Shown piece by piece: positions 1-7,779 of a DNA stretch of 64,000 nt. This DNA comes from Lentzea aerocolonigenes (GTDB taxonomy: Bacteria; Actinomycetota; Actinomycetes; Mycobacteriales; Pseudonocardiaceae), in contig NZ_BBOJ01000002.1 of the NCBI RefSeq assembly GCF_000974445.1, positions 310,001 to 374,000 of the forward strand. The letters are read 5' to 3'. The stretch's first letter is position 1, and each line of letters begins with the position of its first letter. Both the position numbers and the translations under genes were made by a program. Below the pieces are notes generated by a model that did not search any database, was not told the origin of the DNA, and worked only from the letters and a program-made list of their open reading frames with translations.

Positions 1-125
1 GCTGGGGCAGCACACCCCTGGGCTCGAGGACGCGGTGCAGTCCGTACGCGCTCACCTGAAAATCCTTCGGTCGACGACGCTGTCTCGACAATATCTTCAC
101 GTGAAGCGCTAAGAAACCGCAAGCA
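1..125. other. left-edge stretch without a supported gene
   Basis: A plus-strand frame is open from base 2 to a TAA at 110-112 and could be the last 36 codons of a gene entering from the left, but its wobble positions are not clearly coding and it matches no family I know. A perfect 12-bp palindrome CTTCACGTGAAG lies at 95-106. The region also forms the 3' flank of the leftward GH13 gene, so it may contain that gene's transcription end. Confidence 0.3.
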
Positions 126-1634
126 TCACTCGGTGATCAGGCGGAACCAACGGCAGTCGTAGGGCGCGAGATCGATCTTGGCACCGGACTTCGCCGGCCG
201 CACCTTCCCACCGGTCAGCAGATCCGTGAGCACCCCGTCCGCCGGAACTCGCACGGTGATGTCCTCGTTCGCGAAGTTGTGCACCACGATCACCGTGCCG
301 CCGTCGCAGTCGGCGCGGTGGGCGAACACCTTCGGGTCGCCGGCGTCGAGCACCTGGAAGTCGCCCCACGCCAGCTCCGGGCACTCGCGGTAGAGCTGGA
401 CGAGCCTGCGCAGGTACACCAGCAGCGAGTCGGGGTCGTGGCGCTGCGCCTTCTCGGCTTCCCAGTCCATCGGTACGCGCACCGCGAGCCGGCCTTCCAG
501 CGACACGTCCTCCACCAGGCCGAGCTCCTCGCCGTAGAACAGCACCGGCGTGCCGGGGAGCGTGAAGAGCAGGCTGTAGACCATGCGGATCCGGCGCTGG
601 TCGCCGTTGAGCATGCTCGGCAACCGTCGGCGCAGGCCGCGGCCGTAGAGCTGCATCGACGGGTCCGGGCCGAAGGCGTCGAAGACCTCCTGGCGCTCGT
701 CCTCCGGCAGCTTGTCCAGCGTCAGCTCGTCGTGGTTGCGGACGAACGTCGCCCAGTGGCCGTCGCGGGGTGGTTGCGGGCGTTCCTGCAGCGCCTTGGC
801 CAGCGGGCCGCTCGACTGCCGTGCCAGGGCCAGGTACATCGCCTGCATGCCGATGAAGTCGAAGCACATCGTCAGCTCGTCGCCCACGCCCTGGCCGTAG
901 TAGGCCATCGTGTCCTTGTACGGCAGGTTCACCTCGCCCAGCAGCACGCCTTCGCCGTTGCGGCGGTTGAGGAACGCCCGCAGGTCGGTGAGGTAGTCGT
1001 GCGGGTCGGGCAACGACAGCGCGTCGGCGGCGTCGTTGTGCTCCAGCAGGAACGGGACGGCGTCGACGCGGAACCCGCTCAGCCCGAGCTCCATCCAGAA
1101 GCCCATGATGCGCGCGATCTCGTCGCGGACCTCGGGGTTGGACACGTTCAGGTCGGGCTGGTGCTTGTAGAAGCGGTGCAGGTAGTACTTCCCGACCTCC
1201 TCCGAGTACTCCCAGAGCGAGTTCTCCTTGTCCGGGAAGGTGATCCCCTGCGGGCCGTCGGTCTGCGGCTCGTCGGCCCAGACGTACCAGTCGCGCTTGT
1301 CCGGGTCGTGGAACCACGGGTGCTGGTCGGACGTGTGGTTCACGACGAGGTCGGCGATGACGCGCAGGCCGCGGTCGCGGGCCGCGCGCACGAACTCCAC
1401 GAAGTCGCCGAGCGAGCCCAGGCGCGGGTCGACGCCGTAGAAGTCGGTGATGTCGTAGCCGTCGTCGCGTTCGGGCGTTGGGTAGAACGGCATCAGCCAC
1501 ACACATGTGACGCCGAGTGAGTGGAGGTGGTCGATGCGTTCGGTAGCGCCGCGGAAGCCGTTGTCGGAGAACGTTTCCACGTCCAGGCAGTAGAGGACGG
1601 CATTCTTCCACCAGACGTCAGACGTGCGGATCAC
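126..1634 (-). CDS. GH13 alpha-amylase-family glycosidase (trehalose-synthase-like)
   Basis: This 502-residue protein belongs to glycoside hydrolase family 13 and probably acts on alpha-glucans, maltose or trehalose in the cytoplasm; no signal peptide is visible. All four GH13 signature regions are present: DLVVNHTSDQHPWF (region I), GFRVDAVPF with the nucleophile Asp (region II), LLGEVN with the acid/base Glu (region III) and FVRNHDE (region IV). The N-terminal WWKNAVLYCLDVETFSDNGFRG block resembles the start of trehalose synthases, but the protein is shorter than typical TreS (about 570-600 residues), so exact specificity is open. The start is a GTG whose first bases overlap the stop of the upstream LLM-class gene (GTGA), with GGAGGT upstream. 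The overlap implies translational coupling with that oxidoreductase. Confidence 0.88.
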   Translation of the reverse strand: MIRTSDVWWKNAVLYCLDVETFSDNGFRGATERIDHLHSLGVTCVWLMPFYPTPERDDGYDITDFYGVDPRLGSLGDFVEFVRAARDRGLRVIADLVVNHTSDQHPWFHDPDKRDWYVWADEPQTDGPQGITFPDKENSLWEYSEEVGKYYLHRFYKHQPDLNVSNPEVRDEIARIMGFWMELGLSGFRVDAVPFLLEHNDAADALSLPDPHDYLTDLRAFLNRRNGEGVLLGEVNLPYKDTMAYYGQGVGDELTMCFDFIGMQAMYLALARQSSGPLAKALQERPQPPRDGHWATFVRNHDELTLDKLPEDERQEVFDAFGPDPSMQLYGRGLRRRLPSMLNGDQRRIRMVYSLLFTLPGTPVLFYGEELGLVEDVSLEGRLAVRVPMDWEAEKAQRHDPDSLLVYLRRLVQLYRECPELAWGDFQVLDAGDPKVFAHRADCDGGTVIVVHNFANEDITVRVPADGVLTDLLTGGKVRPAKSGAKIDLAPYDCRWFRLITE

Positions 1635-2590
1635 TTCGTCACCTCCGGAAGGACGTGCTCGCCGAACGCGTCGATGAACGGCATCAGGTCTTGGCCCACG
1701 TGGTGCAGGTAGATCTCCTCGAAGCCCATCGAGGCGTACTGGAACAGCTGCTCGGTGTGCCACTTCAGGTCCGCGGACACGTCGACGACCTCGGCGACCT
1801 CCGACGGCGTGACGTGCTCGGCGACGACGTCGAAGTGCTCCGCCAGCTCCAGGTCCCAGCAGACCGGTGGACGGAACACGTTGGTGCGCCACTGCTCGTG
1901 TGCGATCGCGAGAGCGGAGTCGTCGTCTTCAGCCCAACTCAGATGCACCTGCAGATGGAGCTTGCCCCTGCCGCCGGCGTCCCGGTAGGCGTCCGCGACC
2001 TCGCGCAACCGGGCAGGCGGCGCGTTGACGGTGATCAGCCCGTCGGCCCACTCGGCGCACCATCTGGCGGTCTGGGGGCTCACGGCGGCGCCGACCAGCA
2101 GCGGCACCTCGTCCGGCAACGTCCAGAGCCGGGCGCGGTCGACGGTGACCAGGCCGTCGTGGCTGACCTCCTCGCCGGAGAGCAGCGCGCGGATGACGTC
2201 CACGCACTCGCGCAGCCGGGCCGTGCGGACGTCCTTGCGCGGCCAGCCGTCGCCGGTGACGTGCTCGTTGCTCGCCTCACCGGTGCCGAGCGCGGCCCAG
2301 AACCGGCCGGGGAACATCGCGGCGAGGGTGCCGATCGCCTGGGCGCTGATCGCCGGGTGGTAGCGCTGGCCGGGGGCCGTGACCACGCCGAACGGCAGCG
2401 CGGTGGCCTGCAGTGCAGCGCCCAGCCACGACCAGGCGAACCCGGAGTGGCCCTGGCGCGAACTCCACGGTGAGAAGTGGTCGGAGCTCATCGCCGCGCC
2501 GAACCCGGCCTCCTCGGCCCTGCGGACGGCGGTGAGCAGGCCGACGGGGTGTATCTGCTCGTGTGATGCGTGGATGCCGTAGACCGTCAT
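1631..2590 (-). CDS. LLM-class flavin-dependent oxidoreductase (TIGR03885-like)
   Basis: This 319-residue protein has the luciferase-like monooxygenase TIM-barrel pattern: GLLTAVRRAEEAGFGAAMSSD near the N-terminus, HPAISAQAIGTLAAMFPGRF and ALGTGEASNEH in the middle, and VPLLVGAAVSPQTARW later. These fit the FMN- or F420-using LLM class, and from memory the TIGR03885 subfamily, which often sits beside GH13 genes in actinobacteria. The substrate is unknown. It begins with ATG and its stop overlaps the GTG of the downstream GH13 gene by four bases, so the two are co-translated. About 100 bases of divergent promoter region separate it from the SsgA-like gene on the other strand. The family is secure; the cofactor and the role next to a glycosidase are not. 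Confidence 0.85.
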   Translation of the reverse strand: MTVYGIHASHEQIHPVGLLTAVRRAEEAGFGAAMSSDHFSPWSSRQGHSGFAWSWLGAALQATALPFGVVTAPGQRYHPAISAQAIGTLAAMFPGRFWAALGTGEASNEHVTGDGWPRKDVRTARLRECVDVIRALLSGEEVSHDGLVTVDRARLWTLPDEVPLLVGAAVSPQTARWCAEWADGLITVNAPPARLREVADAYRDAGGRGKLHLQVHLSWAEDDDSALAIAHEQWRTNVFRPPVCWDLELAEHFDVVAEHVTPSEVAEVVDVSADLKWHTEQLFQYASMGFEEIYLHHVGQDLMPFIDAFGEHVLPEVTK

Positions 2591-2692
2591 GCGACTTCAG
2601 GTACCCACAGAAGAAGTTCGAGAAAGCTTTGAACCGATCCCAGACGGTGTCCGTGTGGAGTGCAGCACCCTCACTGCGGAGGAGGAACGACG

Positions 2693-3088
2693 ATGTTCAA
2701 CGAGACTCGTGTCGGCACCGTGACCGTCGTTGAGTTCGTTCGGCCGGACGGCTCCATCGAGCCGATGAACGTCGACCTCCAGTACCGCTCAGACGATCCG
2801 CACGCAGTGACGATGCGCTTTCAGGCACGTGACCAGGAGTCGACCTGGCTGGTTGGACGCGAGTTGCTCGCGGACGGCCTGCTGGCGCCGACCGGCCTCG
2901 GGGACGTGCGGCTGCGGCCGGAGGGCGGGGACGTGCTCGTGCTGGAGCTCTTCACCGAGGACTCGCACGCGGTGTTCCACATGTCGGCCGAGGAGTTGGA
3001 CCGGTTCCTGCGGTCCACGTACGCCGCGGTGCCGGCCGGGCGTGAGGTCGTCGACTTCGAGCTGCTGCTGAAGAACCTTCTCGCCTGA
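2693..3088 (+). CDS. SsgA-family sporulation/cell-division regulator
   Basis: This 131-residue protein matches SsgA-like proteins (SALPs), a family restricted to sporulating actinobacteria that helps place septa and control peptidoglycan remodelling. Family hallmarks are visible: a central TWLVGRELLADGLLAPTGLGDVR segment, then a hydrophobic strand, SAEELDRFLRSTYAAVPAGRE, and a short acidic/leucine tail. The ATG at 2693 follows a GGAGGAGG-type ribosome site; a longer in-frame start at 2660 would add residues not seen in the family. It is probably monocistronic. Immediately after its stop, in the same frame, lies a WD40 gene remnant. Which SALP subclass (A-G) this is cannot be judged by eye. 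Confidence 0.88.
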   Translation: MFNETRVGTVTVVEFVRPDGSIEPMNVDLQYRSDDPHAVTMRFQARDQESTWLVGRELLADGLLAPTGLGDVRLRPEGGDVLVLELFTEDSHAVFHMSAEELDRFLRSTYAAVPAGREVVDFELLLKNLLA

Positions 3089-3313
3089 TCCACGGACGGC
3101 GAGTACATCGCCCTCTGGTCGAACGACGACGTCCTGCACGTTCGGGACACCGGCAGCCGCAAGACCGTCGCCACGTTCAAGGACGTGTGCGGCGCCGTCT
3201 TCCTCGACAACACGGTGCTCGCGGTCGGCAGCGGCGAGGAAGATCTGCCGGACGGCCTGCTCGCCACCGGAGGCGCAGACAACGTGGTCCGGCTGTTCCG
3301 CAGGCAGGATTAG
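3089..3313 (+). pseudogene. C-terminal remnant of a WD40-repeat protein gene
   Basis: Directly after the SsgA-like stop and in the same frame, 74 sense codons read as a WD40 tail: DGEYIALWSNDDVLHVRD, then TGSRKTVATFKDV, and finally LLATGGADNVVRLFRRQD before TAG at 3311-3313. Codon third positions are almost all G or C, as in real genes here, so this was probably coded once. There is no start codon with a ribosome site and only about one and a half blades survive, so it cannot fold as a propeller alone. A deletion that joined the SsgA gene to the end of a WD40 gene is the simplest explanation. Its stop overlaps the 3' end of the leftward GNAT gene. Confidence 0.6.
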
Positions 3314-3870
3314 AGGCGCAACCCTAGGACCAGTTTCTCCGCGGAGTCGATCACGCGGAAACCGAGGTGTTCCCAGAAGCCGATCGCGTGTGTGTTGTGG
3401 TGGCGTACGTGCACGTGGACGCCCTTCTCGAGACGTTCCAGCACGGTCCGTACGAGCGCACCGCCGAACCCCTTGCCCTTCGCCCGTGGCAGCAAGTTGG
3501 CGTGCATGTGCGCCGGGTAGTCGCGCGCGAGCATGAGATCGACCTTCGACGGCTGGTGGATCAGCTGCACGGCCCGGTTCGCCTTCGCCGTCAGCGGATA
3601 GCGAACCCGCAGGTCAGGCCACCAGTCGCGGTCGCAGCGATCTTCGAACGCCTCGGTGTCGGACGCCGCGATCGCGTAACCGCAGATGCCTAGGTCGTCC
3701 TCCACGACGAACGCCAGGTCCGGCTCGAACGCGACGTACGGACCGACGTGGACGTGCCCGAGCACGCGCGGGTCGTCGAACAGGTGACGCGCGCCGAGGC
3801 CACCGTTGCCGGTGTCGAGGCAGATGTCGTAGAGCGCGTCCAGGTCAGCGGGCCGGTACGCGCGGATCAC
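3310..3870 (-). CDS. GNAT-family N-acetyltransferase (O-GlcNAcase C-terminal-like)
   Basis: A 186-residue Gcn5-related N-acetyltransferase. It opens with IRAYRPADLDALYDICLDTG, contains FVVEDDLGICGYAIAASDTEAFE and the acetyl-CoA binding loop LPRAKGKGFGGALV, and closes with HNTHAIGFWEHLGFRV, the usual GNAT strand-6 region. The long insert with DWWPDLRVRYP resembles the acetyltransferase-like domain fused to O-GlcNAcase in animals and found free in actinobacteria; its substrate is unknown. The GTG start at 3870 overlaps the stop of the upstream FxsA-family gene by four bases (GTGA), so the pair is translationally coupled. A much longer upstream open frame is only the antisense-free extension through fxsA and is not used. 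Confidence 0.85.
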   Translation of the reverse strand: MIRAYRPADLDALYDICLDTGNGGLGARHLFDDPRVLGHVHVGPYVAFEPDLAFVVEDDLGICGYAIAASDTEAFEDRCDRDWWPDLRVRYPLTAKANRAVQLIHQPSKVDLMLARDYPAHMHANLLPRAKGKGFGGALVRTVLERLEKGVHVHVRHHNTHAIGFWEHLGFRVIDSAEKLVLGLRL

Positions 3871-4331
3871 GTCAGTTCGCGCCGCTCGGTGACGACCACC
3901 GGACCGGCGTCGACGTCGATCACTTCGCCCTCGACGACCTGGCCGCGCCCGAAACGGCGTTCGTGCTCGAACTTGAGCGCCGCCGCCTCGGCCTTGCGCG
4001 CGATCCGGCGGCTCACGAGCTTGCGCGTGGGCGGGAAGAGCAGGAACAACGCCGCCACGTCGCTGATGAAGCCCGGCACCATGATCAACGCGCCCGCCGC
4101 GGCGATGAGCACTCCGTCGGCCATCTCCTGGTGCGGCTGCTGACGCCTCCACACGGCCTCGGAGAACGCTGCCATCGTCTGCGCGCCCTGCCTGCGCACC
4201 AGCGACAGGCCGACGAGGGTGCCGGCCAGGAGCAACGCGATCGTCCAGAGGCCGCCGATGGCGTTGCCGACGGCGATCATGACCGCGATCTCGGCGAACA
4301 TCCCGAGCAGCAGCAGCGCGAAGAGGGGCAT
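3867..4331 (-). CDS. fxsA: FxsA-family membrane protein
   Basis: This 154-residue protein matches the FxsA family, named for the E. coli protein that suppresses F-plasmid exclusion of phage T7. It has a first membrane segment LFALLLLGMFAEIAVMIAVG, a second WTIALLLAGTLVGLSLV, a cytoplasmic stretch with RRQGAQTMAAFSEA, and a third hydrophobic segment GVLIAAAGALIMVPGFISDV followed by FPPTRKLVSRR, all in family order. The C-terminal tail is charged and cytoplasmic. The biochemical function is not known. It is the first gene of a coupled pair with the downstream GNAT gene and is transcribed away from kamA, from which 130 bases separate it. Confidence 0.88.
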   Translation of the reverse strand: MPLFALLLLGMFAEIAVMIAVGNAIGGLWTIALLLAGTLVGLSLVRRQGAQTMAAFSEAVWRRQQPHQEMADGVLIAAAGALIMVPGFISDVAALFLLFPPTRKLVSRRIARKAEAAALKFEHERRFGRGQVVEGEVIDVDAGPVVVTERRELT

Positions 4332-4461
4332 GCCTGTTCAACGCACGACGTCCTCCAAATGCTCCCGACCAGGCGTCCACCAGGCGTTGATCTGAAATAT
4401 TTACGGCGGGCTAGCGGTATGACAGGATATCTTTACGCGACCTCGACGCTGAGGAGTACGG

Positions 4462-5850
4462 ATGACTGCGCTGCACGACGCCACCACGGCGCTGGAGCGG
4501 CTGGACCGCCAGCCGTACACGTATGTCCGCAGGGAGCTGGTCGAACCCGACTGGCGTCGCTTCCCCGGCTGGGCGCACGTGACCGAAGCGCAGTGGCGCG
4601 ACGCCCAGTGGCAGCGGGTGAACTGCGTGAAGAACGTCAAGCAGCTCCGCAAGGTCGCGGGGGACCTGCTGACCGACAAGTTCTACGACGACCTCGCCGC
4701 GGACCAGGAGAAGTTCGCGACGATGTCGATGCTGATCCCGCCGCAGATGTTCAACACGATGGCGGTCGACGCGGCACTGACGCCCGACGAGTTCACCGAG
4801 GCCTTCCTGGCCGACCCGGTGCGCCGCTACATGCTGCCGGTCTCCTCCGACCGCGACCCGCGCTGGCCGTCGCACCCGCACTCCCAGCGCGACTCGCTGC
4901 ACGAGGCCGAGATGTGGGTCGTCGAGGGGTTGACCCACCGCTACCCGACCAAGGTCCTGGCCGAGATGGTCTCGACCTGCCCGCAGTACTGCGGCCACTG
5001 CACGCGCATGGACCTGGTCGGCAACTCCACGCCGTTGATCGACAAGCACAAGCTCTCGCTCAAGCCGGTCGACCGCCAGGACCAGATGATCGAGTACCTG
5101 AAGAAGACCCCGGGCGTCCGCGACGTGGTCGTCTCGGGCGGCGACGTGGCGAACGTGCCGTGGCCGCAGCTGGAGTCGTTCCTCATGCGACTGCTCGACA
5201 TCGAAACGGTCCGCGACGTCCGCCTGGCCACCAAGGCCCTGGCCGGCCTCCCTCAGCACTGGATCCAGCCACGGGTAGTCGAAGGCCTGGAGCGCGTGGC
5301 CCGCACCGCCTCCCGCCGTGGCGTGAACCTCGCGATCCACACACACGTGAACCACGCACAGTCCGTGACGCCCCTCGTGGCCGAAGCAGCGCGCACCGCA
5401 CTGGAAGTCGGCGTCCGGGACGTGCGCAACCAGGGCGTGCTGATGAAGGGCGTCAACGCGACGCCGGACGACCTGCTCGATCTTTGCTTTGCGCTGCAAG
5501 GGGAAGCGAACATCCTCCCCTACTACTTCTACATGTGCGACATGATCCCCAACGCGGAACACTGGAGGGTGTCCGTGTGGGAGGCGCAGGAGTTGCAGCA
5601 CGCGATCATGGGCTACCTGCCCGGCTACGCGACGCCGCGCATCGTGTGCGACGTGCCGTACGTCGGGAAGCGGTGGGTGCACCAGCTCGAGGGCTATGAC
5701 CGCGAGCTGGGCATCTCGTACTGGACCAAGAACTACCGCACCGGGATCGAGCTGGAAGACCCGGAGGCGTTGGACCGCCGCTACCCCTACTACGACCCGA
5801 TCTCCACCCTCGGTGAGACCGGCCAGAAGTGGTGGGCCGACCAGGCCTGA
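4462..5850 (+). CDS. kamA: KamA-family radical SAM protein (lysine 2,3-aminomutase-like)
   Basis: A 462-residue radical SAM, PLP-dependent aminomutase homologue. The cluster motif CPQYCGHCTRMD (CxxxCxxC) lies near residue 175 after the family segment EAEMWVVEGLTHRYPTKVLAEM. The VVSGGDVANVPWPQLESFLMRLLDIETVRDVRLATKALAG stretch, with its GGD, and later NVLMKG-like and NILPYYFYMCDMIPNAEHWR-like blocks are typical of lysine or glutamate 2,3-aminomutases. The expected activity is interconversion of an alpha- and a beta-amino acid, substrate unassigned. The ATG follows GAGGAG. It is convergent with the acyl-CoA dehydrogenase operon, with a strong hairpin between. Nothing in the polyketide assembly line calls for a beta-amino acid, so I do not place it in that pathway. 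Confidence 0.87.
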   Translation: MTALHDATTALERLDRQPYTYVRRELVEPDWRRFPGWAHVTEAQWRDAQWQRVNCVKNVKQLRKVAGDLLTDKFYDDLAADQEKFATMSMLIPPQMFNTMAVDAALTPDEFTEAFLADPVRRYMLPVSSDRDPRWPSHPHSQRDSLHEAEMWVVEGLTHRYPTKVLAEMVSTCPQYCGHCTRMDLVGNSTPLIDKHKLSLKPVDRQDQMIEYLKKTPGVRDVVVSGGDVANVPWPQLESFLMRLLDIETVRDVRLATKALAGLPQHWIQPRVVEGLERVARTASRRGVNLAIHTHVNHAQSVTPLVAEAARTALEVGVRDVRNQGVLMKGVNATPDDLLDLCFALQGEANILPYYFYMCDMIPNAEHWRVSVWEAQELQHAIMGYLPGYATPRIVCDVPYVGKRWVHQLEGYDRELGISYWTKNYRTGIELEDPEALDRRYPYYDPISTLGETGQKWWADQA

Positions 5851-5857
5851 CAGGTTG

Positions 5858-5901
5858 CGATGGGGCCGTTTTCGGGACAAGTTCCGGAGGCGGCCCCATC
5901 G
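5858..5901. terminator. bidirectional terminator hairpin
   Basis: CGATGGGGCCG (5858-5868) pairs perfectly with CGGCCCCATCG (5891-5901) around a 22-base loop that has a smaller inner stem. It lies between the stop of kamA and the stop of the leftward dehydrogenase gene, where a shared terminator is expected. Confidence 0.75.
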
Positions 5902-5940
5902 GCAGTCGCGAGCGCCACGTCTTCGGCGACGAGCAGCCGG

Positions 5941-6798
5941 TCAGTACGGGTAGAAGCCCCTGCCGCTCTTGCGGCCGAGGTACCCGCCCTCGATCATGCG
6001 GAGCAGCAACGCGGGCGGGGCGTGCAGTGGTTCCTTGGTCTCGTCGTACATCGCCTCGCCGACGGCCGCGACCGTGTCCAGGCCGATGAGGTCGATCAAC
6101 GCCAGCGGGCCCATCGGGTGGCCGCATCCGAGTGTCATGCCGCGGTCGACGTCCTGTGCGGACGCCGTGCCCGACTCGACCATCCGCACCGCTGCCAGCA
6201 GGTAGGGGATGAGCAGGGCGTTGACCACGAAACCCGCCTGGTCCTTCGCCGTGATCACCTGTTTGCCGAGCAACTCGGTGAGGAACGACGTCGTGCGCGT
6301 GATCGTCCCGGGCGCCGTGGCGAGCGAGCTGATCACCTCTACCAGTGGCATGATCGGCACGGGGTTGAAGAAGTGCACGCCGATGACGCGGGCCGGGTTC
6401 TCGGTCGCCCGAGCCAGCTTCATGATCGGCAGTGACGAGGTGTTCGACGCCAGCACGGCCTCGGGGTCGGTGACCACCTCGTCGAGCGTCGCGAAGATCT
6501 CGAGCTTGGGTTCCAGCTTCTCGACCACGGCCTCCAGCACGAACTGGCGGTCGGCGGCGTCCTTCAGGTCGGTGGACCAGGTGACTCTGGCCAGTGCGGC
6601 CTCCTGGTCGGAGGTCGTCAGCTTTTCCTTCCGCACCAAGCGGTTCAGCGACTTCTCGAGCTGGCCGCGGGCTCGTTCCGCGGACTGCGGGCGCGCTGCG
6701 ACGACGAGGACGTCCAGCCCAGAGCGGGCGCAGACCTCGGCGAAGCCCACGGCCATCTGGCCGGAGCCGACGACGCCGACCCGGTCGATCGCGGTCAT
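5941..6798 (-). CDS. 3-hydroxybutyryl-CoA dehydrogenase (3-hydroxyacyl-CoA dehydrogenase family)
   Basis: A 285-residue NAD(P)-dependent dehydrogenase of the 3-hydroxyacyl-CoA family. It has an N-terminal Rossmann motif (VGVVGSGQMAVGFAEV), ASNTSSLPI, the catalytic-His block GVHFFNPVPIM, KDQAGFVVNALL, and the C-terminal GCGHPMGPLALIDLIGLD. It would reduce acetoacetyl-CoA to 3-hydroxybutyryl-CoA. The ATG at 6798 overlaps the stop of the KAS III gene (ATGA), so it is the third gene of an operon after crotonyl-CoA carboxylase/reductase and KAS III. That context argues for a step toward ethylmalonyl-CoA for the PKS rather than for beta-oxidation. The dinucleotide motif has Ala where the family usually has the third Gly (QMAVG). 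Confidence 0.9.
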   Translation of the reverse strand: MTAIDRVGVVGSGQMAVGFAEVCARSGLDVLVVAARPQSAERARGQLEKSLNRLVRKEKLTTSDQEAALARVTWSTDLKDAADRQFVLEAVVEKLEPKLEIFATLDEVVTDPEAVLASNTSSLPIMKLARATENPARVIGVHFFNPVPIMPLVEVISSLATAPGTITRTTSFLTELLGKQVITAKDQAGFVVNALLIPYLLAAVRMVESGTASAQDVDRGMTLGCGHPMGPLALIDLIGLDTVAAVGEAMYDETKEPLHAPPALLLRMIEGGYLGRKSGRGFYPY

Positions 6799-7778
6799 GC
6801 CGACCACCGGACCAGGCTGGTGCCGACGGACATGCCGCCACCGAAACCGGCCAGCAGCACCAGGTCACCGGCGTTGATCTTGCCGGTGCGCACGGCGTCG
6901 TCCAGGGCCACCGGGACCGAGGCGCTGCCGAGGTTGCCGAACCGGTCGACGGTGAGGTGCGTGTGGGCGTCCCCGAGTCCGCTGCGGACTGCCAGTTCCC
7001 GCAGCAGGACGCCGTTGGCCTGGTGCGGGACGAAGCAGTCGACGTCGGCGAGGGTCAGGCCGGCCTTGGTGACGAGCTTGTCCAGCAGCGGCGGCAGGTT
7101 GTCCATGACGAAGTCGCGGACTCCCCTGCCCTGCATGGTGAAGTAGTGCCCGCCGGCGGCGACGGTCTGCGCGCTGGTGGGCACTCGGCTGCCACCGGCC
7201 ACCACCTTGATGAGGTCCTGTGCCGCGCCGTAGCTGCTCAGGTCGACGTCGATGATGCCGCCGTCCTCGACCTCGCCGACGACGACAGCGCCCGCTCCGT
7301 CTCCGAGCAGGACCGACGTGCGCCGGTCGCTGAAGTCGAGGATGCGCGAGTACACGTCGGCACCGATGACGAGCGCGAGCGCGCCGGGTTTCGCGGCCAC
7401 GAGGGACCGCGCCAGCTCGACGCCGTAGACGAAACCGGCGCAGACGGCGTTGATGTCGAGGCACGCCGCGCCGTGCGCGCCGATGACGTCCTGCACCAGG
7501 CACGACGTCGGCGGCTGCGGGAAGTCACCGGTCGAGGTGGACAGGACGAGGTAGTCGACGCGGTCGGCGGGCACTCCCGCCGCCTCCAGCGCCCGCACGG
7601 CGGCGACGGCCGCGAGGTCCGACGTGGCCTCGCCGTGACCGGCCCAGCGGCGGGTGGCGATCCCGGTCTTGCGCAGGATCCACTCGGGGGTCGCGTCGGT
7701 GACGAGCTCGGCGATCTCCTCGTTGGTGACGACGCGGTCGGGGACGAACGAGCCGGTACCCAGAAATCCGATGGCCAT
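6795..7778 (-). CDS. ketoacyl-ACP synthase III-like enzyme (possible acetoacetyl-CoA synthase)
   Basis: A 327-residue FabH-type thiolase-fold synthase. The catalytic Cys is in INAVCAGFVYG, the His in PHQANGVLL and the Asn in RFGNLGSASVP, giving the full Cys-His-Asn triad. The motif GDGAGAVVVG and the C-terminal LLAGFGGGMSVG are typical. Being co-transcribed with a hydroxyacyl-CoA dehydrogenase and a crotonyl-CoA carboxylase/reductase, it most likely condenses acetyl-CoA with malonyl-CoA (or malonyl-ACP) to the acetoacetyl precursor of ethylmalonyl-CoA, as NphT7-type enzymes do. I chose the ATG at 7778, one base past the upstream stop and preceded by GGTGAG; a GTG at 7787 would add three residues. 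Confidence 0.9.
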   Translation of the reverse strand: MAIGFLGTGSFVPDRVVTNEEIAELVTDATPEWILRKTGIATRRWAGHGEATSDLAAVAAVRALEAAGVPADRVDYLVLSTSTGDFPQPPTSCLVQDVIGAHGAACLDINAVCAGFVYGVELARSLVAAKPGALALVIGADVYSRILDFSDRRTSVLLGDGAGAVVVGEVEDGGIIDVDLSSYGAAQDLIKVVAGGSRVPTSAQTVAAGGHYFTMQGRGVRDFVMDNLPPLLDKLVTKAGLTLADVDCFVPHQANGVLLRELAVRSGLGDAHTHLTVDRFGNLGSASVPVALDDAVRTGKINAGDLVLLAGFGGGMSVGTSLVRWSA

Positions 7779-7779
7779 G

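Noticed and set aside
95..106. CTTCACGTGAAG palindrome as an operator
   Set aside because: Only 12 bp at the window edge with no visible promoter or target gene start; chance cannot be excluded.
4462..5850. KamA as supplier of a beta-amino acid starter for the PKS
   Set aside because: The loading module is KSQ-AT(malonyl)-ACP, which makes acetyl, and no amino-acid-activating enzyme is in the window.
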